From the NCBI GenBank assembly GCA_934772525.1, contig CAKVMI010000005.1:1-64000 (forward strand): a stretch of DNA of 64,000 nt, read 5' to 3'. This DNA comes from an uncultured Clostridia bacterium. GTDB lineage: Bacteria > Bacillota > Clostridia > Christensenellales > UBA1242. Both the position numbers and the translations under genes were made by a program. The notes under the pieces are model-generated. The model saw nothing but the letters and a program-made list of their open reading frames with translations. It made no database searches and had not been told where the DNA came from. How positions within the stretch are numbered: the first letter of the stretch is position 1; each line of letters begins with the position of its first letter. Shown here one piece after another: positions 40,784 through 50,576 of this stretch.

Positions 40784-41779
40784 ATGACAGAAAAAAAGAA
40801 GATGTCAAAAAAGATATTAACTATGATTATTTGTTTAAGTCTTTGTTTAGTATTAGCTGTAGCACTTATTGTTTACTACTTTGGAAACAATCCAGACAAT
40901 TGGAACAAGGTTTCATCTAAAGAAATTAAGTTGGCGGGGCTTGGTGATGGCTTTACGCCACAAGGGCTATGTGTAGTTAGCGAAACTGGCGAATATATGG
41001 TTAGCGGATATATGAAAAATAAAAGCGATTCAAGAATTTATATTCTAAATAAAGAAACGGGAGAAAGTAAGTATTTTACAATAGTTTCCGAAAACAAAGA
41101 TATTCAAAAGGGACATTTAGGTGGTATCGTTCAAAAGGGTAACTTCGTATGGATATCTAGTGATGATAGCATAATAACGCTGAGTTACTCGGAGTGTAAA
41201 AATGTGAAAAATGGTGGTTCAGTTGAAGTAATAAGTGTAGTGCCAACATGCACAAATGCAAGTTTTTGCTTTTTAGACGAAGATGGGCTTTGGGTTGGCG
41301 AGTTTTATAGGCCAAAAAATTATGAAACAGACAAAAATCATTATTTTAATGTTTCAGAAACCGAAACAAATCACGCAATAGCAACAAGATATAATTTTAA
41401 TGCAGAATCATTAAATGGTATAGAGTCTACTCCGTCTTGTGCAGTGTCTTTACCCGACCAAGTACAAGGGGTAGCAATTTTACCCGACGGAAGAATAGTT
41501 TTATCTACATCTTATGGTTTGCCAAACTCAAAAATCTTGATTTATTCAAATGAGTGGAACAAAGCAACCACGCACAAAATTACCGTACAAGAAACTGAAG
41601 TAGATTTATTTTGTTTGTCTTCATTAAATCTTCAAAAAACAATAACCGTTCCAAGTATGGCAGAAGGAATTGTTTATACCAATGGTTCATTAAAGATACT
41701 TTTTGAAAACGCTTCAAAAAAATACCGCTTATTTACCAGAAACCGAATAGAATATGTAATGAGTATTAGTATTGACTAG
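40784..41779 (+). CDS. Membrane-anchored beta-propeller-like protein
   Basis: A 331-residue protein with an uncleaved N-terminal anchor (hydrophobic residues ~9-32) and an extracellular domain of repeating strands. Phrases such as FTPQGLCVV, GHLGGIVQKGNFVWIS, LWVGEFYRP, DQVQGVAILPDGRIVLSTSY and MAEGIVY recur about every 50 residues, as in SMP-30/YncE-type beta-propellers. There is no obvious catalytic set. AAAGGGAG precedes ATG. Probable function: surface binding or sugar-lactone-type hydrolysis; unproven. Confidence 0.65.
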   Translation: MTEKKKMSKKILTMIICLSLCLVLAVALIVYYFGNNPDNWNKVSSKEIKLAGLGDGFTPQGLCVVSETGEYMVSGYMKNKSDSRIYILNKETGESKYFTIVSENKDIQKGHLGGIVQKGNFVWISSDDSIITLSYSECKNVKNGGSVEVISVVPTCTNASFCFLDEDGLWVGEFYRPKNYETDKNHYFNVSETETNHAIATRYNFNAESLNGIESTPSCAVSLPDQVQGVAILPDGRIVLSTSYGLPNSKILIYSNEWNKATTHKITVQETEVDLFCLSSLNLQKTITVPSMAEGIVYTNGSLKILFENASKKYRLFTRNRIEYVMSISID

Positions 41780-41899
41780 TGCAAGTATAATAGATTTATT
41801 TAGCAAATCTTTCACAATGGCTTTATTAAGTTTAGTTGTAAAATGGTTAATTTGAGCGTATTATATTATAATAACTTACAATTTAGCGAAGGACGAAAG

Positions 41900-42610
41900 A
41901 TGAAACGAAATTTTAACTTTATTGAACAACTAAAAAGAGTCCCATGGTGGGGCTGGGTGGCAGGTATTGGTTCATTTGCATTGCAAACGCTATTTTATTA
42001 TTTATCTAACTGGCTTGCAAATGTAACTGGCTCAATAAACTGGGCGGTTTGTACCAAAATAGATTGTATAGATAACGCCATACCTATAATTCCTATTTTT
42101 TCAATAATTTACGTTTATGCGTTTATATTTTGGTTTTGCGCACCCGTTGTGGTGTCATTAAGTGGTAAAGAAAACTTCAAAAAGTTTGCAATAGGTCAAT
42201 CAATAGCATACTTTATAGGTTTTGTTGTATACATATTTTTACCAACCTATATGGATAGAGCGTCAGAAGGTATTATAGAATACGCCACAAATGGCAACCA
42301 CTGGCTACTAAAAACTATATATTCTTTCGATGGTGGAAATTACGCATTCAATCTTTGCCCGTCATACCATTGCTTAACCAGCGTGTATAGTTTTCTGGCG
42401 GTATACAAACTAGATGGCGTTTCGCTTTGGTACAAGGTTTATTCATGTATTGTAGCCGTGTTAATATGTCTTGCAACGCTATTTATAAAACAGCATTATT
42501 TTTTAGATTTGGTATTTGGAGTAACTATTGCAATAGTTGTATATTTTGTAGTAGAGATAGTGTTTTATCATATTCACAAAAAGGATGTTTTAAAAAAACC
42601 TTCAAATTAA
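41900..42610 (+). CDS. PAP2-family membrane protein (inositol-phosphotransferase-like)
   Basis: A 236-residue membrane protein with about six hydrophobic segments. The conserved motifs are C-terminal: LCPSYHCLTSVY (PS-x-H) and IKQHYFLDLVFG (H-x-x-x-D). The first motif appears as FLPTYMDR. This is the PAP2_3 subtype found in phospholipid or sphingolipid head-group exchange enzymes. Start at 41900 after GAAGGACG. It is a second, unrelated PAP2 gene in this window. Confidence 0.8.
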   Translation: MKRNFNFIEQLKRVPWWGWVAGIGSFALQTLFYYLSNWLANVTGSINWAVCTKIDCIDNAIPIIPIFSIIYVYAFIFWFCAPVVVSLSGKENFKKFAIGQSIAYFIGFVVYIFLPTYMDRASEGIIEYATNGNHWLLKTIYSFDGGNYAFNLCPSYHCLTSVYSFLAVYKLDGVSLWYKVYSCIVAVLICLATLFIKQHYFLDLVFGVTIAIVVYFVVEIVFYHIHKKDVLKKPSN

Positions 42611-42616
42611 ACTTTT

Positions 42617-42646
42617 CACACCTATTTTTCAAATAGGTGTGTTTTT
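42617..42646 (+). terminator. Intrinsic terminator
   Basis: CACACCTATTT pairs with AAATAGGTGTG around TTC, followed by TTTTT. Confidence 0.9.
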
Positions 42647-42648
42647 AT

Positions 42649-42676
42649 TTGATTTTTTAAAATATTATGATATAAT
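42649..42676 (+). promoter_or_regulatory. Promoter of the acetyltransferase gene
   Basis: TTGATT (42649-42654), 16-bp spacer, TATAAT (42671-42676), beginning directly after the preceding terminator. Confidence 0.65.
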
Positions 42677-42701
42677 GTCCCCTATAAGGACGGCGAAATC
42701 T

Positions 42702-43184
42702 ATGGAATTTAGGCGAGTAAACACAGAAGAACGAAACATAATACTAAGTATGTACAACAATGTAAAAAACAGTCAATTTTGCAACTGGAACGAGCATTAT
42801 CCAACTATGGACGATGTGGAGCACGATTATTGCAACAATAACTTATTCTGCTTAGTTGATGGCGGGGAAGTTTTGGGTGCATTAAGTATTGTAGAGCCAA
42901 ACGAAATGGATTCATTGGAGTGCTGGCAAATTAAGACGGGTCTAATTAAAGAAATTGCAAGAGTTGTGGTCGCACCAGTGCACCAAGGAAAGGGGCTTGC
43001 AAAATTAATGCTTAGCAAAGTTGTAGAAGATTTTAAGGCTTTGGGCGTTAGTGCAATTCACCTATCCGTTGCCAAAAACAATATTCCAGCACAAAAAACA
43101 TACGAAAGGGTTGGTTTTAAAATGGTTGGAGAAACCATTATGTATGGCGGAGATTATATCCTAATGGAGTATGTTTTTGATTAA
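42702..43184 (+). CDS. GNAT-family N-acetyltransferase
   Basis: A 160-residue acetyl-CoA-dependent acetyltransferase. Motif A is clear: EIARVVVAPVHQGKGLAKLM (V-x-P-x-x-Q-G-x-G-x-A), followed by AIHLSVAKNNIPAQKTYERV and GF, the usual C-terminal half. The start at 42702 follows AAGGACGG; an upstream ATG in the frame at 42639 lies before the promoter. Substrate unknown. Confidence 0.88.
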   Translation: MEFRRVNTEERNIILSMYNNVKNSQFCNWNEHYPTMDDVEHDYCNNNLFCLVDGGEVLGALSIVEPNEMDSLECWQIKTGLIKEIARVVVAPVHQGKGLAKLMLSKVVEDFKALGVSAIHLSVAKNNIPAQKTYERVGFKMVGETIMYGGDYILMEYVFD

Positions 43185-43297
43185 TGTAACTGCACTACTA
43201 ATTGCGGTCGGCTTTTATTCGCTCAAATTTTTATATTGATGCTAGCAAAAATCATTTATTGATAAAATAAAAACAATAGGAATGACGGGTTGAGTAT

Positions 43298-45307
43298 ATG
43301 TCAGATATATTAAGAGAAGAACAAGATAAATATCTTTTAATTAAAGAAAAATTAGATAAGTATCGAAATGGATTGGACGACTCCTTGTACTTAGCAAAAC
43401 AGATGTCCGACCCCAATATGGCAAGCATTATGGTAAGGGCGTATAGTAGACAAATCTATTTATACGAAAAAAATAAGGGTCAACCGTATTTCGCTAAAAT
43501 AATTTTTGCAGGTAGAGATGAGCCGGTAGTTGCCTATATTGGAAGAATTGGTTTTGCCGACTTAAATGATGACGATATTATTGTAGATTGGCGAGCTCCA
43601 ATTTCCGAACTGTATTACAATTCTAAACTTGGTCAAACCCAATATATGGTAGAAAACCATCCCGAAAAAGGAGAGTTGACATTAAAAAGACAAATTGCAT
43701 TCAAAAATGGAGAAATAATCTCGGTTTACGATATAGATAACCAACTAAGTTCAGATGAGTTTCTCTTGCCATATTTAACGGGTTCTGCCGATAATAGGTT
43801 AAAGAGTATAGTTTCTACAATTCAAGAAGAGCAAGACCAAATTATAAGAATACCTATAAATAAAAATATAATAGTCCAAGGTGTTGCGGGTTGTGGTAAA
43901 ACAACGGTCGCATTACACCGCTTATCTTACCTAATTTACAATCATAGAGAAGTCTATAATGCGGGCGAGTATTATATAATCTCACCAAATAATGTGTTTA
44001 AAAAATACATCTCTACATTACTTGAAGACCTAGACGCCGACCAAGCCCAAAGTTCTACTGTAAAGCAATTTGTGGAGAATATAGTATTTGGGTATAAAAT
44101 TTTAGATAAGCACGAGCAGTATGAATACTTAACAAAACACAATAAAAATACCGCTTATTTAAAATTTAAAAGCGGTAAAGGTTTTAGAAAAGTCTTAGAT
44201 AGTTTCGTTAAGGAATTTGAGCAAACAACCTTTTCTCGAGATTTAGTTGTGGAAGGCGTAAAATTGTTGCCGGGCGAAGAAGTTTTAAATGTATATAATG
44301 AGTGCAATAAAATATCGGTAGAAGAAAAGGTAGAAATATGGATAGATAAATTAAACCATTATTTAAGAACAAACGCAAAAATTAAAGAAAACCTAAAGTC
44401 GTTTGTGGAAAATAAGCAAATAAATTTAAAGAAAAAGTTTGATATAGAACACAAATTGCAACAGGGCTTAGGTAAAGAACTTAGAGCTTATTTTAATAAA
44501 AATTTAGATATAATGCAGTTGTATTGCCAATTCATAAAAAATTGCGATAAATATTCAACCGACCCACTTATAAATGAATTAAAAACGGAAACCCTTGCAA
44601 ACTTAAATAAAAAGACAATTAGCGAAGACGATTTTGGGGCAATATTATATTTGTATTCAAAACTAAAGTGCAATAAAGAATGCGAAAAGATATGCCAAGT
44701 TTTAATAGATGAAGCACAAGACTTGTCTTATCTGCAGTTTTTAGCCCTTCGAAACATTTTCAAGTCGGCGACATTTTCTATATTCGGAGATTTGGCACAG
44801 TCGCTATATGAGTACCAAGTTATATCTAGTTGGGATGAACTTGCCGATGTTTTCCAGAATAATTTGTATATAGAACTGCGAAAAAGTTATAGAACCACGG
44901 TTGAAATTACGGCAAACGCTAACGAGCAACTCCATAACCTTGGGCTTAGTAACGCCGAAAATGTAATAAGACATGGAGATGAAGTTGTATATAAAGAAAT
45001 AACGTTGTCTAGCATAAAGAATACTATCCAGAATGAAATTGATGCGTTTATTAAAAGGGGATATGCGTCGATAGCGGTAGTTTGTCAAAATGAGGATGAA
45101 GTAAATAAGGTAAAACAATTAATAGATGGAGAAATTAAGGGAGTTCAAAATTCTGCAGTAATGACGGTTATGGAAATTAAAGGGCTAGAGTTTGAGGGCG
45201 TTATATTGTACAATGAAAATTCTTACGATATGTCTAGGTTAAAGCAAAAACAACTATATGTTGCAAAAACTCGTGCATTACACAGTTTGGTTATAAATAG
45301 GTTTTAA
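43298..45307 (+). CDS. helD: HelD-like UvrD-family ATPase acting on RNA polymerase
   Basis: A 669-residue superfamily 1 ATPase. The N-terminal helical region with VDWRAPISELYY (about 96-107) is the signature of HelD rather than UvrD. Walker A GVAGCGKT is at 195-202, DEAQD at about 470, and the C-terminal EIKGLEFEGVI with YVAKTRA completes the helicase lobes. HelD proteins remove stalled RNA polymerase from DNA. It is ~100 residues shorter than the B. subtilis protein, mostly in the central region. The ribosome site is weak. Confidence 0.82.
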   Translation: MSDILREEQDKYLLIKEKLDKYRNGLDDSLYLAKQMSDPNMASIMVRAYSRQIYLYEKNKGQPYFAKIIFAGRDEPVVAYIGRIGFADLNDDDIIVDWRAPISELYYNSKLGQTQYMVENHPEKGELTLKRQIAFKNGEIISVYDIDNQLSSDEFLLPYLTGSADNRLKSIVSTIQEEQDQIIRIPINKNIIVQGVAGCGKTTVALHRLSYLIYNHREVYNAGEYYIISPNNVFKKYISTLLEDLDADQAQSSTVKQFVENIVFGYKILDKHEQYEYLTKHNKNTAYLKFKSGKGFRKVLDSFVKEFEQTTFSRDLVVEGVKLLPGEEVLNVYNECNKISVEEKVEIWIDKLNHYLRTNAKIKENLKSFVENKQINLKKKFDIEHKLQQGLGKELRAYFNKNLDIMQLYCQFIKNCDKYSTDPLINELKTETLANLNKKTISEDDFGAILYLYSKLKCNKECEKICQVLIDEAQDLSYLQFLALRNIFKSATFSIFGDLAQSLYEYQVISSWDELADVFQNNLYIELRKSYRTTVEITANANEQLHNLGLSNAENVIRHGDEVVYKEITLSSIKNTIQNEIDAFIKRGYASIAVVCQNEDEVNKVKQLIDGEIKGVQNSAVMTVMEIKGLEFEGVILYNENSYDMSRLKQKQLYVAKTRALHSLVINRF

Positions 45308-45395
45308 AAAGCCTAATTTGAAATAAACATATTAGATATAATAAAAAATTATTTATTCAAGAGAAGTTCTTAAAACAATTTTAGTTTTTTGTAAA

Positions 45396-45430
45396 GTAAA
45401 AGCGAAGTGAATTATTCACTTCGCTTTTTA
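45396..45430. terminator. Bidirectional terminator
   Basis: AAAAGCGAAGTG pairs with CACTTCGCTTTT around a 7-nt loop, between the convergent helD-like and aconitase-X genes. Confidence 0.9.
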
Positions 45431-45444
45431 TATTATATTTTAGA

Positions 45445-45879
45445 TTAGTCCTTAATAACCACAACGCCATCTGGCTTAATTTCAATAATATCGCCAGTTT
45501 TTACGGTATTTAAAAATTCGTCGCCCAAGTTATCTATTGTTGGCATAGAGTGTTCAGTCCAAACGTCTGCTAAAATAGTACCAGCGGCTGCAAGTGAGTC
45601 AATAGGCTTAGAAAAAAGCATTGCTCCTGGGTTACAGCCAATTACTGCTGAATTAAATAGTACCATTCCACCAGTGGTTGACCCAATAGTTTGTGGTAAA
45701 CATAGTGCTACGCCAACGGTATTTTTGCCGTATAAATCTTTGTTACCTTGGTCGGTACAAATATTTTTACCATCCTTGCAGTTTTTAAAAGATGCAAGCG
45801 TGTTAAATCCGCCATGAGATACTAGTGCTTCTAGTGTTGCTGTTCCAGGAACAACAACACGTCCTTTAAATTGTTTCAT
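45445..45879 (-). CDS. Aconitase X small (swivel) subunit, DUF126
   Basis: A 144-residue swivelling domain of the two-subunit AcnX family. FKGRVVVPGTATLEALVSH opens it, and CLPQTIGSTTGGMVLFNSAV with NPGAMLFSKPIDSLAAAG is the conserved centre that faces the Fe-S site in the large subunit. The ATG overlaps the stop of the large-subunit gene (TAATG), so the two are translationally coupled. Known AcnX enzymes dehydrate mevalonate 5-phosphate (archaea) or hydroxyproline (bacteria); which applies here is open. Confidence 0.88.
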   Translation of the reverse strand: MKQFKGRVVVPGTATLEALVSHGGFNTLASFKNCKDGKNICTDQGNKDLYGKNTVGVALCLPQTIGSTTGGMVLFNSAVIGCNPGAMLFSKPIDSLAAAGTILADVWTEHSMPTIDNLGDEFLNTVKTGDIIEIKPDGVVVIKD

Positions 45880-47150
45880 TAGTTTTTACCCCCTGTAATT
45901 TGGTCTAATATTTCGGCATCTGTATAATATCTAGCACTTGTGTAAGTTCTAAGCTTGTTTGAGTTGGTTATTACTGGCATTTTTGCACATAGTGGGTTGT
46001 TCATATACATAAGTGGGCAGATATATGAAAGTATTACGCCCATTTTCTTTAATTTTGCATAATCTTCGGTTTTCTCAAATTCTGCAATAACGGCTGGGGC
46101 AGAAGTAAATACCGTTTTAATTGTAACTTTTTTACGGTTGCGTTCGGCAAGTTTTTGTTCTAACTTATTTGTCCAATCGTGAAGTTGAGCAAGTGTCATA
46201 TGTGGGCAACCCATAAAGCATAGTTTTGGCTTTGCGTTTGGGTTTGTCCAAATTACTGGATAGTTAGACTTTACTCTTTCTAGTTCGGCGTCATCTACTA
46301 CATAAACCTTTGCATTTGGGTTGATTAACTTTTCGCCCATTTCTACGGCTTCTGGGGTAAGGTTTTCTATGTGATATAGTCCAACCGAACCATTTGAAGC
46401 GGTTGCTGCACCAAAGTCTTTAAGGTAAGTTGTTGCTTCGTCGTTTAGTTCGGTACCAATCCATTTGTCAAGTCCTTTAATGTAAGGAACTTCTTCTAGC
46501 ACCTTCATACCAATCGCAGAACCTAAAAGTTGTGCTTCTGGCTTTTTGGTAGTTCTAATTTCTACTATCCAATTTGCCTTTCGACCTTCGTCTGTTAGTA
46601 GTCCAAAGTAAGGAACATATCCTATAATTGAACCAAACATTTCAATAATACCACTATTACGGTTACATCTAGCACCCAAAACAGAGTTTGCATAGTTTAC
46701 GGCACTAGATTCAGCCCAAGAAAGTATATCGCCTTTTTTAGGACGATTGCCAACTTCGTTAAAGTAGCAGGCACAAGTAAATGAGTTATCTGAAAGTAGT
46801 CCGATTTCTTTTAGTTGCTTTTCATAACGCTTTTGTGGGCCATACATAACCTTAAATACAATATCTTGTAAAAGATTTTTTGGAACGTTCTTGTCGGTAG
46901 GTCTTGGGTCGGCTGAGAATAATTGTTTGCTTTTAATTCCACTTGCTACAAGTTCGTCCATTAATTTGAATACGCCTTTAATTACTATAACGCCAAAACT
47001 AGTTACAATATGACCATAAGTACTTGTAACGGGTACCATTTTTGTTGCACCAAATGTTTCGCCGTACATTACAAGGGTCTTCATAATTTTTGCCATTTCA
47101 GCACCTTGTGCTCCGTCTAAAATGGCTTGTTGTTCTTTTGTAAGTTCCAT
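45879..47150 (-). CDS. Aconitase X large (catalytic) subunit, DUF521
   Basis: A 423-residue catalytic subunit of AcnX, expected to hold an Fe-S cluster. MVPVTSTYGHIVTSFG, CACYFNEVGNRPKKGD and WAESSAVNYANSVLGARCNR, then IYHIENLTPEA-like and CFMGCPHMTLAQLHDW segments follow the family order, with conserved Cys in each. Length is typical. It sits 13 bp after the flavin oxidoreductase gene in a three-gene minus-strand operon, suggesting sequential dehydration and reduction of one substrate. Confidence 0.88.
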   Translation of the reverse strand: MELTKEQQAILDGAQGAEMAKIMKTLVMYGETFGATKMVPVTSTYGHIVTSFGVIVIKGVFKLMDELVASGIKSKQLFSADPRPTDKNVPKNLLQDIVFKVMYGPQKRYEKQLKEIGLLSDNSFTCACYFNEVGNRPKKGDILSWAESSAVNYANSVLGARCNRNSGIIEMFGSIIGYVPYFGLLTDEGRKANWIVEIRTTKKPEAQLLGSAIGMKVLEEVPYIKGLDKWIGTELNDEATTYLKDFGAATASNGSVGLYHIENLTPEAVEMGEKLINPNAKVYVVDDAELERVKSNYPVIWTNPNAKPKLCFMGCPHMTLAQLHDWTNKLEQKLAERNRKKVTIKTVFTSAPAVIAEFEKTEDYAKLKKMGVILSYICPLMYMNNPLCAKMPVITNSNKLRTYTSARYYTDAEILDQITGGKN

Positions 47151-47163
47151 TTATTTTCTCCTT

Positions 47164-49212
47164 TTATATCTTCATGGCTTCGTCCCAAGCCTTCCAAATT
47201 ACGGTACGTAGATTGCCGACCTTATCGCAGTCACCAACCAAGTGTACATCTTTGGTAGCAATAGGGTTAGGGATATATCCAACTGATAAAATAACGCTAT
47301 CTGCATCAATATTAAATACTTTGCCATAATTATCTTTTACAATTACACCATTATCGCAAATTTCCATAAGAGCAGTGTTTAAATGAGTTTCAACTTTGTG
47401 TAACTTAAAGAAATCTCTTAAGTACGAAGAGTTTGCAAGACAAACGCCCTTAACAGCAATTAAATCATTCTTCATTTCTACAATAATAGGGGTTTTGCCT
47501 TTATTGTATAGGTCTAGGGCAATTTCACAACCCGTTAAGCCACCACCAATTATCACTACACGATTGCCAACTTGCTTATTGTTTAGTAGATAGTCGCACG
47601 CTTCAATGCCATTTTCAAAACCTTTTACTCTAAGTTTACGTGGGGTGGCACCCGTTGCAACAATTACTTCATCGGCGTCAAGACTTTCTACATCGGTAAT
47701 GGTTGTGTTAAATCTAATAGTAATGCCAAGGTCGTGCATTTCTTTTTTGTACCATTCAATTAATGCTTTATCTCTTTCTTTAAAGTCTGGAGCAGATGCT
47801 GCTATAAATACACCGCCAAGTCTATCCGTCTTTTCATATATTGTTACTTTATGTCCTCTAAGAGCAAGCACTCTCGCAGATTCCATACCGCCAATACCGC
47901 CACCAATAACGGCAACATTTTTAACCTTTTTAGTAGGAACAATTTTATATTTTTTGGTTTGCATAGTTCTAGGGTTTAATGCACATCTTGCCATACCAGC
48001 ATTGTCGGACAAACTTTGGTCGTTTGCAACGCCGTTATAATGACACATATTAAAGCAAGCGTTATGACAGCAAATACATGGCATAATATCCTTTTCGTTG
48101 CCGTTCATTAATTTTGTAACCCATTCTGGGTCAACCAAAAATTGTCGAGCAACGCCCATACCATCAATTTCGCCATTTTTAATTGCTTCGTTTGCAACTT
48201 CTGGAGTCATTTTGCCGGCACAAACTACAGGAATATCTACAAACTTTTTAATATGTTTAACTTCTTCTAGGTTACAGTTTTGTGGCATATATGGAGCAGG
48301 GTGTGCCCAATACCAAGCGTCGTAGGTTCCGTTATCGCAGTTTAGCATATCGTAACCAGCGTCTTGTAAATATTTTGCCGCTTTTTCGCTTTCTTCCATA
48401 TCTCTACCAACTTCGGTATAGGTTTCACCAGGTAATGCACCTTCGCCAAAACCTTTCGTTTTACTTACTACAGAGTAACGAAGCGAAACAGGGAAGTCTT
48501 TACCGCATTCAGCCTTAATTGCTTTTACAATTTCTACTGGGAAACGATAACGATTTTCAAAACTTCCGCCATACTTATCGGTACGATTATTTGTGTACTT
48601 CATTGTGAATTGGTCTAGTAAATACCCTTCGTGAACAGCGTGAACCTCAATACCATCAACACCAGCGTCCTTGCAAAGTTTTGCGGTTTTTGCAAAGGCT
48701 TCTACCATTTTATCAATTTCTTTAATGGTTAGTGGTCTACTTATACAACTATCATCCCAACGGTTTGGAGTAGCAGAAGCACTAGCGGTTAGGTAACTAA
48801 CATCTAAAACAGGTTTTAACACCGTTCCGAGTGCCTTATTTTTGATTGCTTTTACCATTAAATCGTTTATTGCAAGCGATCTACCAAAACCAGCCGTTAA
48901 TTGAATAAACATTTTACAGCCAGTTTTATGGAATTCGTCCATAAACTCTTTTAATTTTTTAAATTTGCCTTTACCTTGATAAAGCCATTTGCCAAATAAA
49001 ATATCTTTAATTGGAGCAATACCAGGTAAAATTAAGCCGACATTATTTTTTGCTCTTTCTAGTAAGAAGTTTGCAGCTTCTTTATCGAAATGATTTGGTT
49101 CCATCCAGCCAAAAATGGAAGTGCCACCCATACTGGTCATAACAATACGGTTTTTGATTTCTACATTGCCTATTTTCCAAGGCGTAAATAATTCTTTTAC
49201 GGATTCGTCCAT
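47164..49212 (-). CDS. Old-yellow-enzyme-type NADH:flavin oxidoreductase, iron-sulfur flavoenzyme
   Basis: A 682-residue enoate/2,4-dienoyl-CoA reductase-like enzyme (BaiCD/DCR family). The N-terminal TIM barrel begins LFTPWKIGNVEIKNRIVMTS and has HAVHEGYLLDQFTMKYTNNR. A 4Fe-4S cysteine cluster lies in CICCHNACFNMC, with one Cys in GMARCALNP (about 375-410). FAD- and NAD(P)-binding domains begin AVIGGGIGGMES and VVIIGGGLTGCEIA. It would move electrons from NADH through FAD, Fe-S and FMN to an enoate. First gene of the operon; AGGAG precedes ATG. Confidence 0.88.
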   Translation of the reverse strand: MDESVKELFTPWKIGNVEIKNRIVMTSMGGTSIFGWMEPNHFDKEAANFLLERAKNNVGLILPGIAPIKDILFGKWLYQGKGKFKKLKEFMDEFHKTGCKMFIQLTAGFGRSLAINDLMVKAIKNKALGTVLKPVLDVSYLTASASATPNRWDDSCISRPLTIKEIDKMVEAFAKTAKLCKDAGVDGIEVHAVHEGYLLDQFTMKYTNNRTDKYGGSFENRYRFPVEIVKAIKAECGKDFPVSLRYSVVSKTKGFGEGALPGETYTEVGRDMEESEKAAKYLQDAGYDMLNCDNGTYDAWYWAHPAPYMPQNCNLEEVKHIKKFVDIPVVCAGKMTPEVANEAIKNGEIDGMGVARQFLVDPEWVTKLMNGNEKDIMPCICCHNACFNMCHYNGVANDQSLSDNAGMARCALNPRTMQTKKYKIVPTKKVKNVAVIGGGIGGMESARVLALRGHKVTIYEKTDRLGGVFIAASAPDFKERDKALIEWYKKEMHDLGITIRFNTTITDVESLDADEVIVATGATPRKLRVKGFENGIEACDYLLNNKQVGNRVVIIGGGLTGCEIALDLYNKGKTPIIVEMKNDLIAVKGVCLANSSYLRDFFKLHKVETHLNTALMEICDNGVIVKDNYGKVFNIDADSVILSVGYIPNPIATKDVHLVGDCDKVGNLRTVIWKAWDEAMKI

Positions 49213-49240
49213 AGCGTTCTCCTAATTTTTCTTTAACCAG

Positions 49241-49261
49241 ATTGTCACATTTTGTCACAAT
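49241..49261 (-). promoter_or_regulatory. Operator-like tandem repeat
   Basis: On the minus strand TTGTGACAAA is followed by ATGTGACAAT: two direct copies of TGTGACA at 10-bp spacing, between the promoter and the start codon. Good site for a repressor; the protein is unknown. Confidence 0.5.
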
Positions 49262-49276
49262 TTGGTTTCTAAGACA

Positions 49277-49305
49277 ATTATAATAATTATTATTTTTATA
49301 GTCAA
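49277..49305 (-). promoter_or_regulatory. Promoter of the OYE-AcnX operon
   Basis: On the minus strand: TTGACT (49300-49305), 17-bp spacer, TATAAT (49277-49282). Confidence 0.8.
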
Positions 49306-49462
49306 ATTTATTTTGTGAATATATGTCAAATTTATAACTCTTGAACAAAATATTCTATTGGATGTGGCAAGAATTTTTGCGGTAAAATTATTATCTAGTA
49401 TGTGCTTAACAATAAAACAATGTGAAATCATAATAATTCTAGTAAACTTTAATAAAAAATAC

Positions 49463-49491
49463 TTGCAAATGAAAAGTTTATAGAATATAAT
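49463..49491 (+). promoter_or_regulatory. Promoter of the MscS gene
   Basis: TTGCAA (49463-49468), 17-bp spacer, TATAAT (49486-49491). Confidence 0.75.
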
Positions 49492-49521
49492 TTGTTGGTA
49501 AATTACAAAAGGAGAAAAATT

Positions 49522-50502
49522 ATGAATTGGAATGAGATTTGGAATTCAATAAAAACGTTTTTTCAAAACAACATTTGGAACATTGTTACATTTTTTGCCG
49601 TTTTAATTATTGGACTAATAGTAGTAAAAATTGTTCTAAATATAACCCAAAAAGTTATGAAAAAAACAAAAATGCAAGAAGTTACTCAGGGCTTTTTGTA
49701 TCATATTTTAAAGTTTATACTATACCTTATCTTAATTTTGGTATGCTTAAACATTATTGGTATATCTATGACGGGAGTTGTTACTGCAATATCTGCTGCC
49801 GTATTGGCAATAGGTATGGCACTACAAAACATTATAGCAAACCTTGCAAACGGAATTATTATAGTATCTACCGGAATGTTCAAAAAGGGTGACTATATTT
49901 CTGTTAGTGGTGTAGAAGGTTCGTTGGTAGATGTAAACTTTTTGTTTTCAACTATTATGACAACCGATAACAAAAGAGTTACAATACCTAATTCTACAAT
50001 ACTAAATAACTGCGTTACAAACTTTGGTGCAAACCCAACCAGAAGGGTAGATTTTTCTTTCGATGTTGCATATGAAAGTGATGTTGAACTTGTGAAGAAG
50101 ATTGTTATAGACGTAATGAAGAGTGATGGTAGAGTTTTGTTAGAACCAAAAGCACCTTTTTGCAGATTAAAATATATGAATGCTAGTGCTATTACCTTTG
50201 TTGCAAATTGTTGGGTAGATGCTGAAGATTATTGGGACGTTTACTATTATGTAATGGAAAATGTGTTTAACGAATTTAAACGTAACAATGTTTCTATACC
50301 ATACAACCAACTAGAAGTTCGTGAAAGAAAGGATGAAGTAACTATGCCAGTGGTTGGAACTGGTCTACAAGAAAGAGTAGAAAAGGAAAGAGTAAATAAA
50401 AAGCATGGCATAGACCTTGAACACGATGACTTATTAAAAGTATTCTCAAAGAAAAATAAATCTTCAGACGACCAGAAGAAAGCTAAAAAGAAAAGTGCTT
50501 AA
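49522..50502 (+). CDS. mscS: Small-conductance mechanosensitive channel (MscS)
   Basis: A 326-residue MscS-type channel that releases solutes under hypo-osmotic stress. Two to three membrane segments come first (about 17-42, 62-82 and the pore helix). The pore helix reads AAVLAIGMALQNIIANLANG with its small-residue pattern, followed by MFKKGDYISVSGVEGSLVDV and the beta-domain signature IPNSTILNNCVTNF. The C-terminal ~60 residues are a Lys-rich tail beyond the family core. Start at 49522 after AAAGGAG; monocistronic. Confidence 0.92.
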   Translation: MNWNEIWNSIKTFFQNNIWNIVTFFAVLIIGLIVVKIVLNITQKVMKKTKMQEVTQGFLYHILKFILYLILILVCLNIIGISMTGVVTAISAAVLAIGMALQNIIANLANGIIIVSTGMFKKGDYISVSGVEGSLVDVNFLFSTIMTTDNKRVTIPNSTILNNCVTNFGANPTRRVDFSFDVAYESDVELVKKIVIDVMKSDGRVLLEPKAPFCRLKYMNASAITFVANCWVDAEDYWDVYYYVMENVFNEFKRNNVSIPYNQLEVRERKDEVTMPVVGTGLQERVEKERVNKKHGIDLEHDDLLKVFSKKNKSSDDQKKAKKKSA

Positions 50503-50576
50503 CGGACTATACTCAAATAATTTAGCAAAATAAAATGATTTAGTGTTAGGTAAATCAAAACATAAAATTTTTTAAA

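Noticed and set aside
47396..48518. Open frames on the plus strand under the old-yellow-enzyme gene
   Set aside because: They are antisense shadows of a well-supported flavoenzyme and have no ribosome sites.
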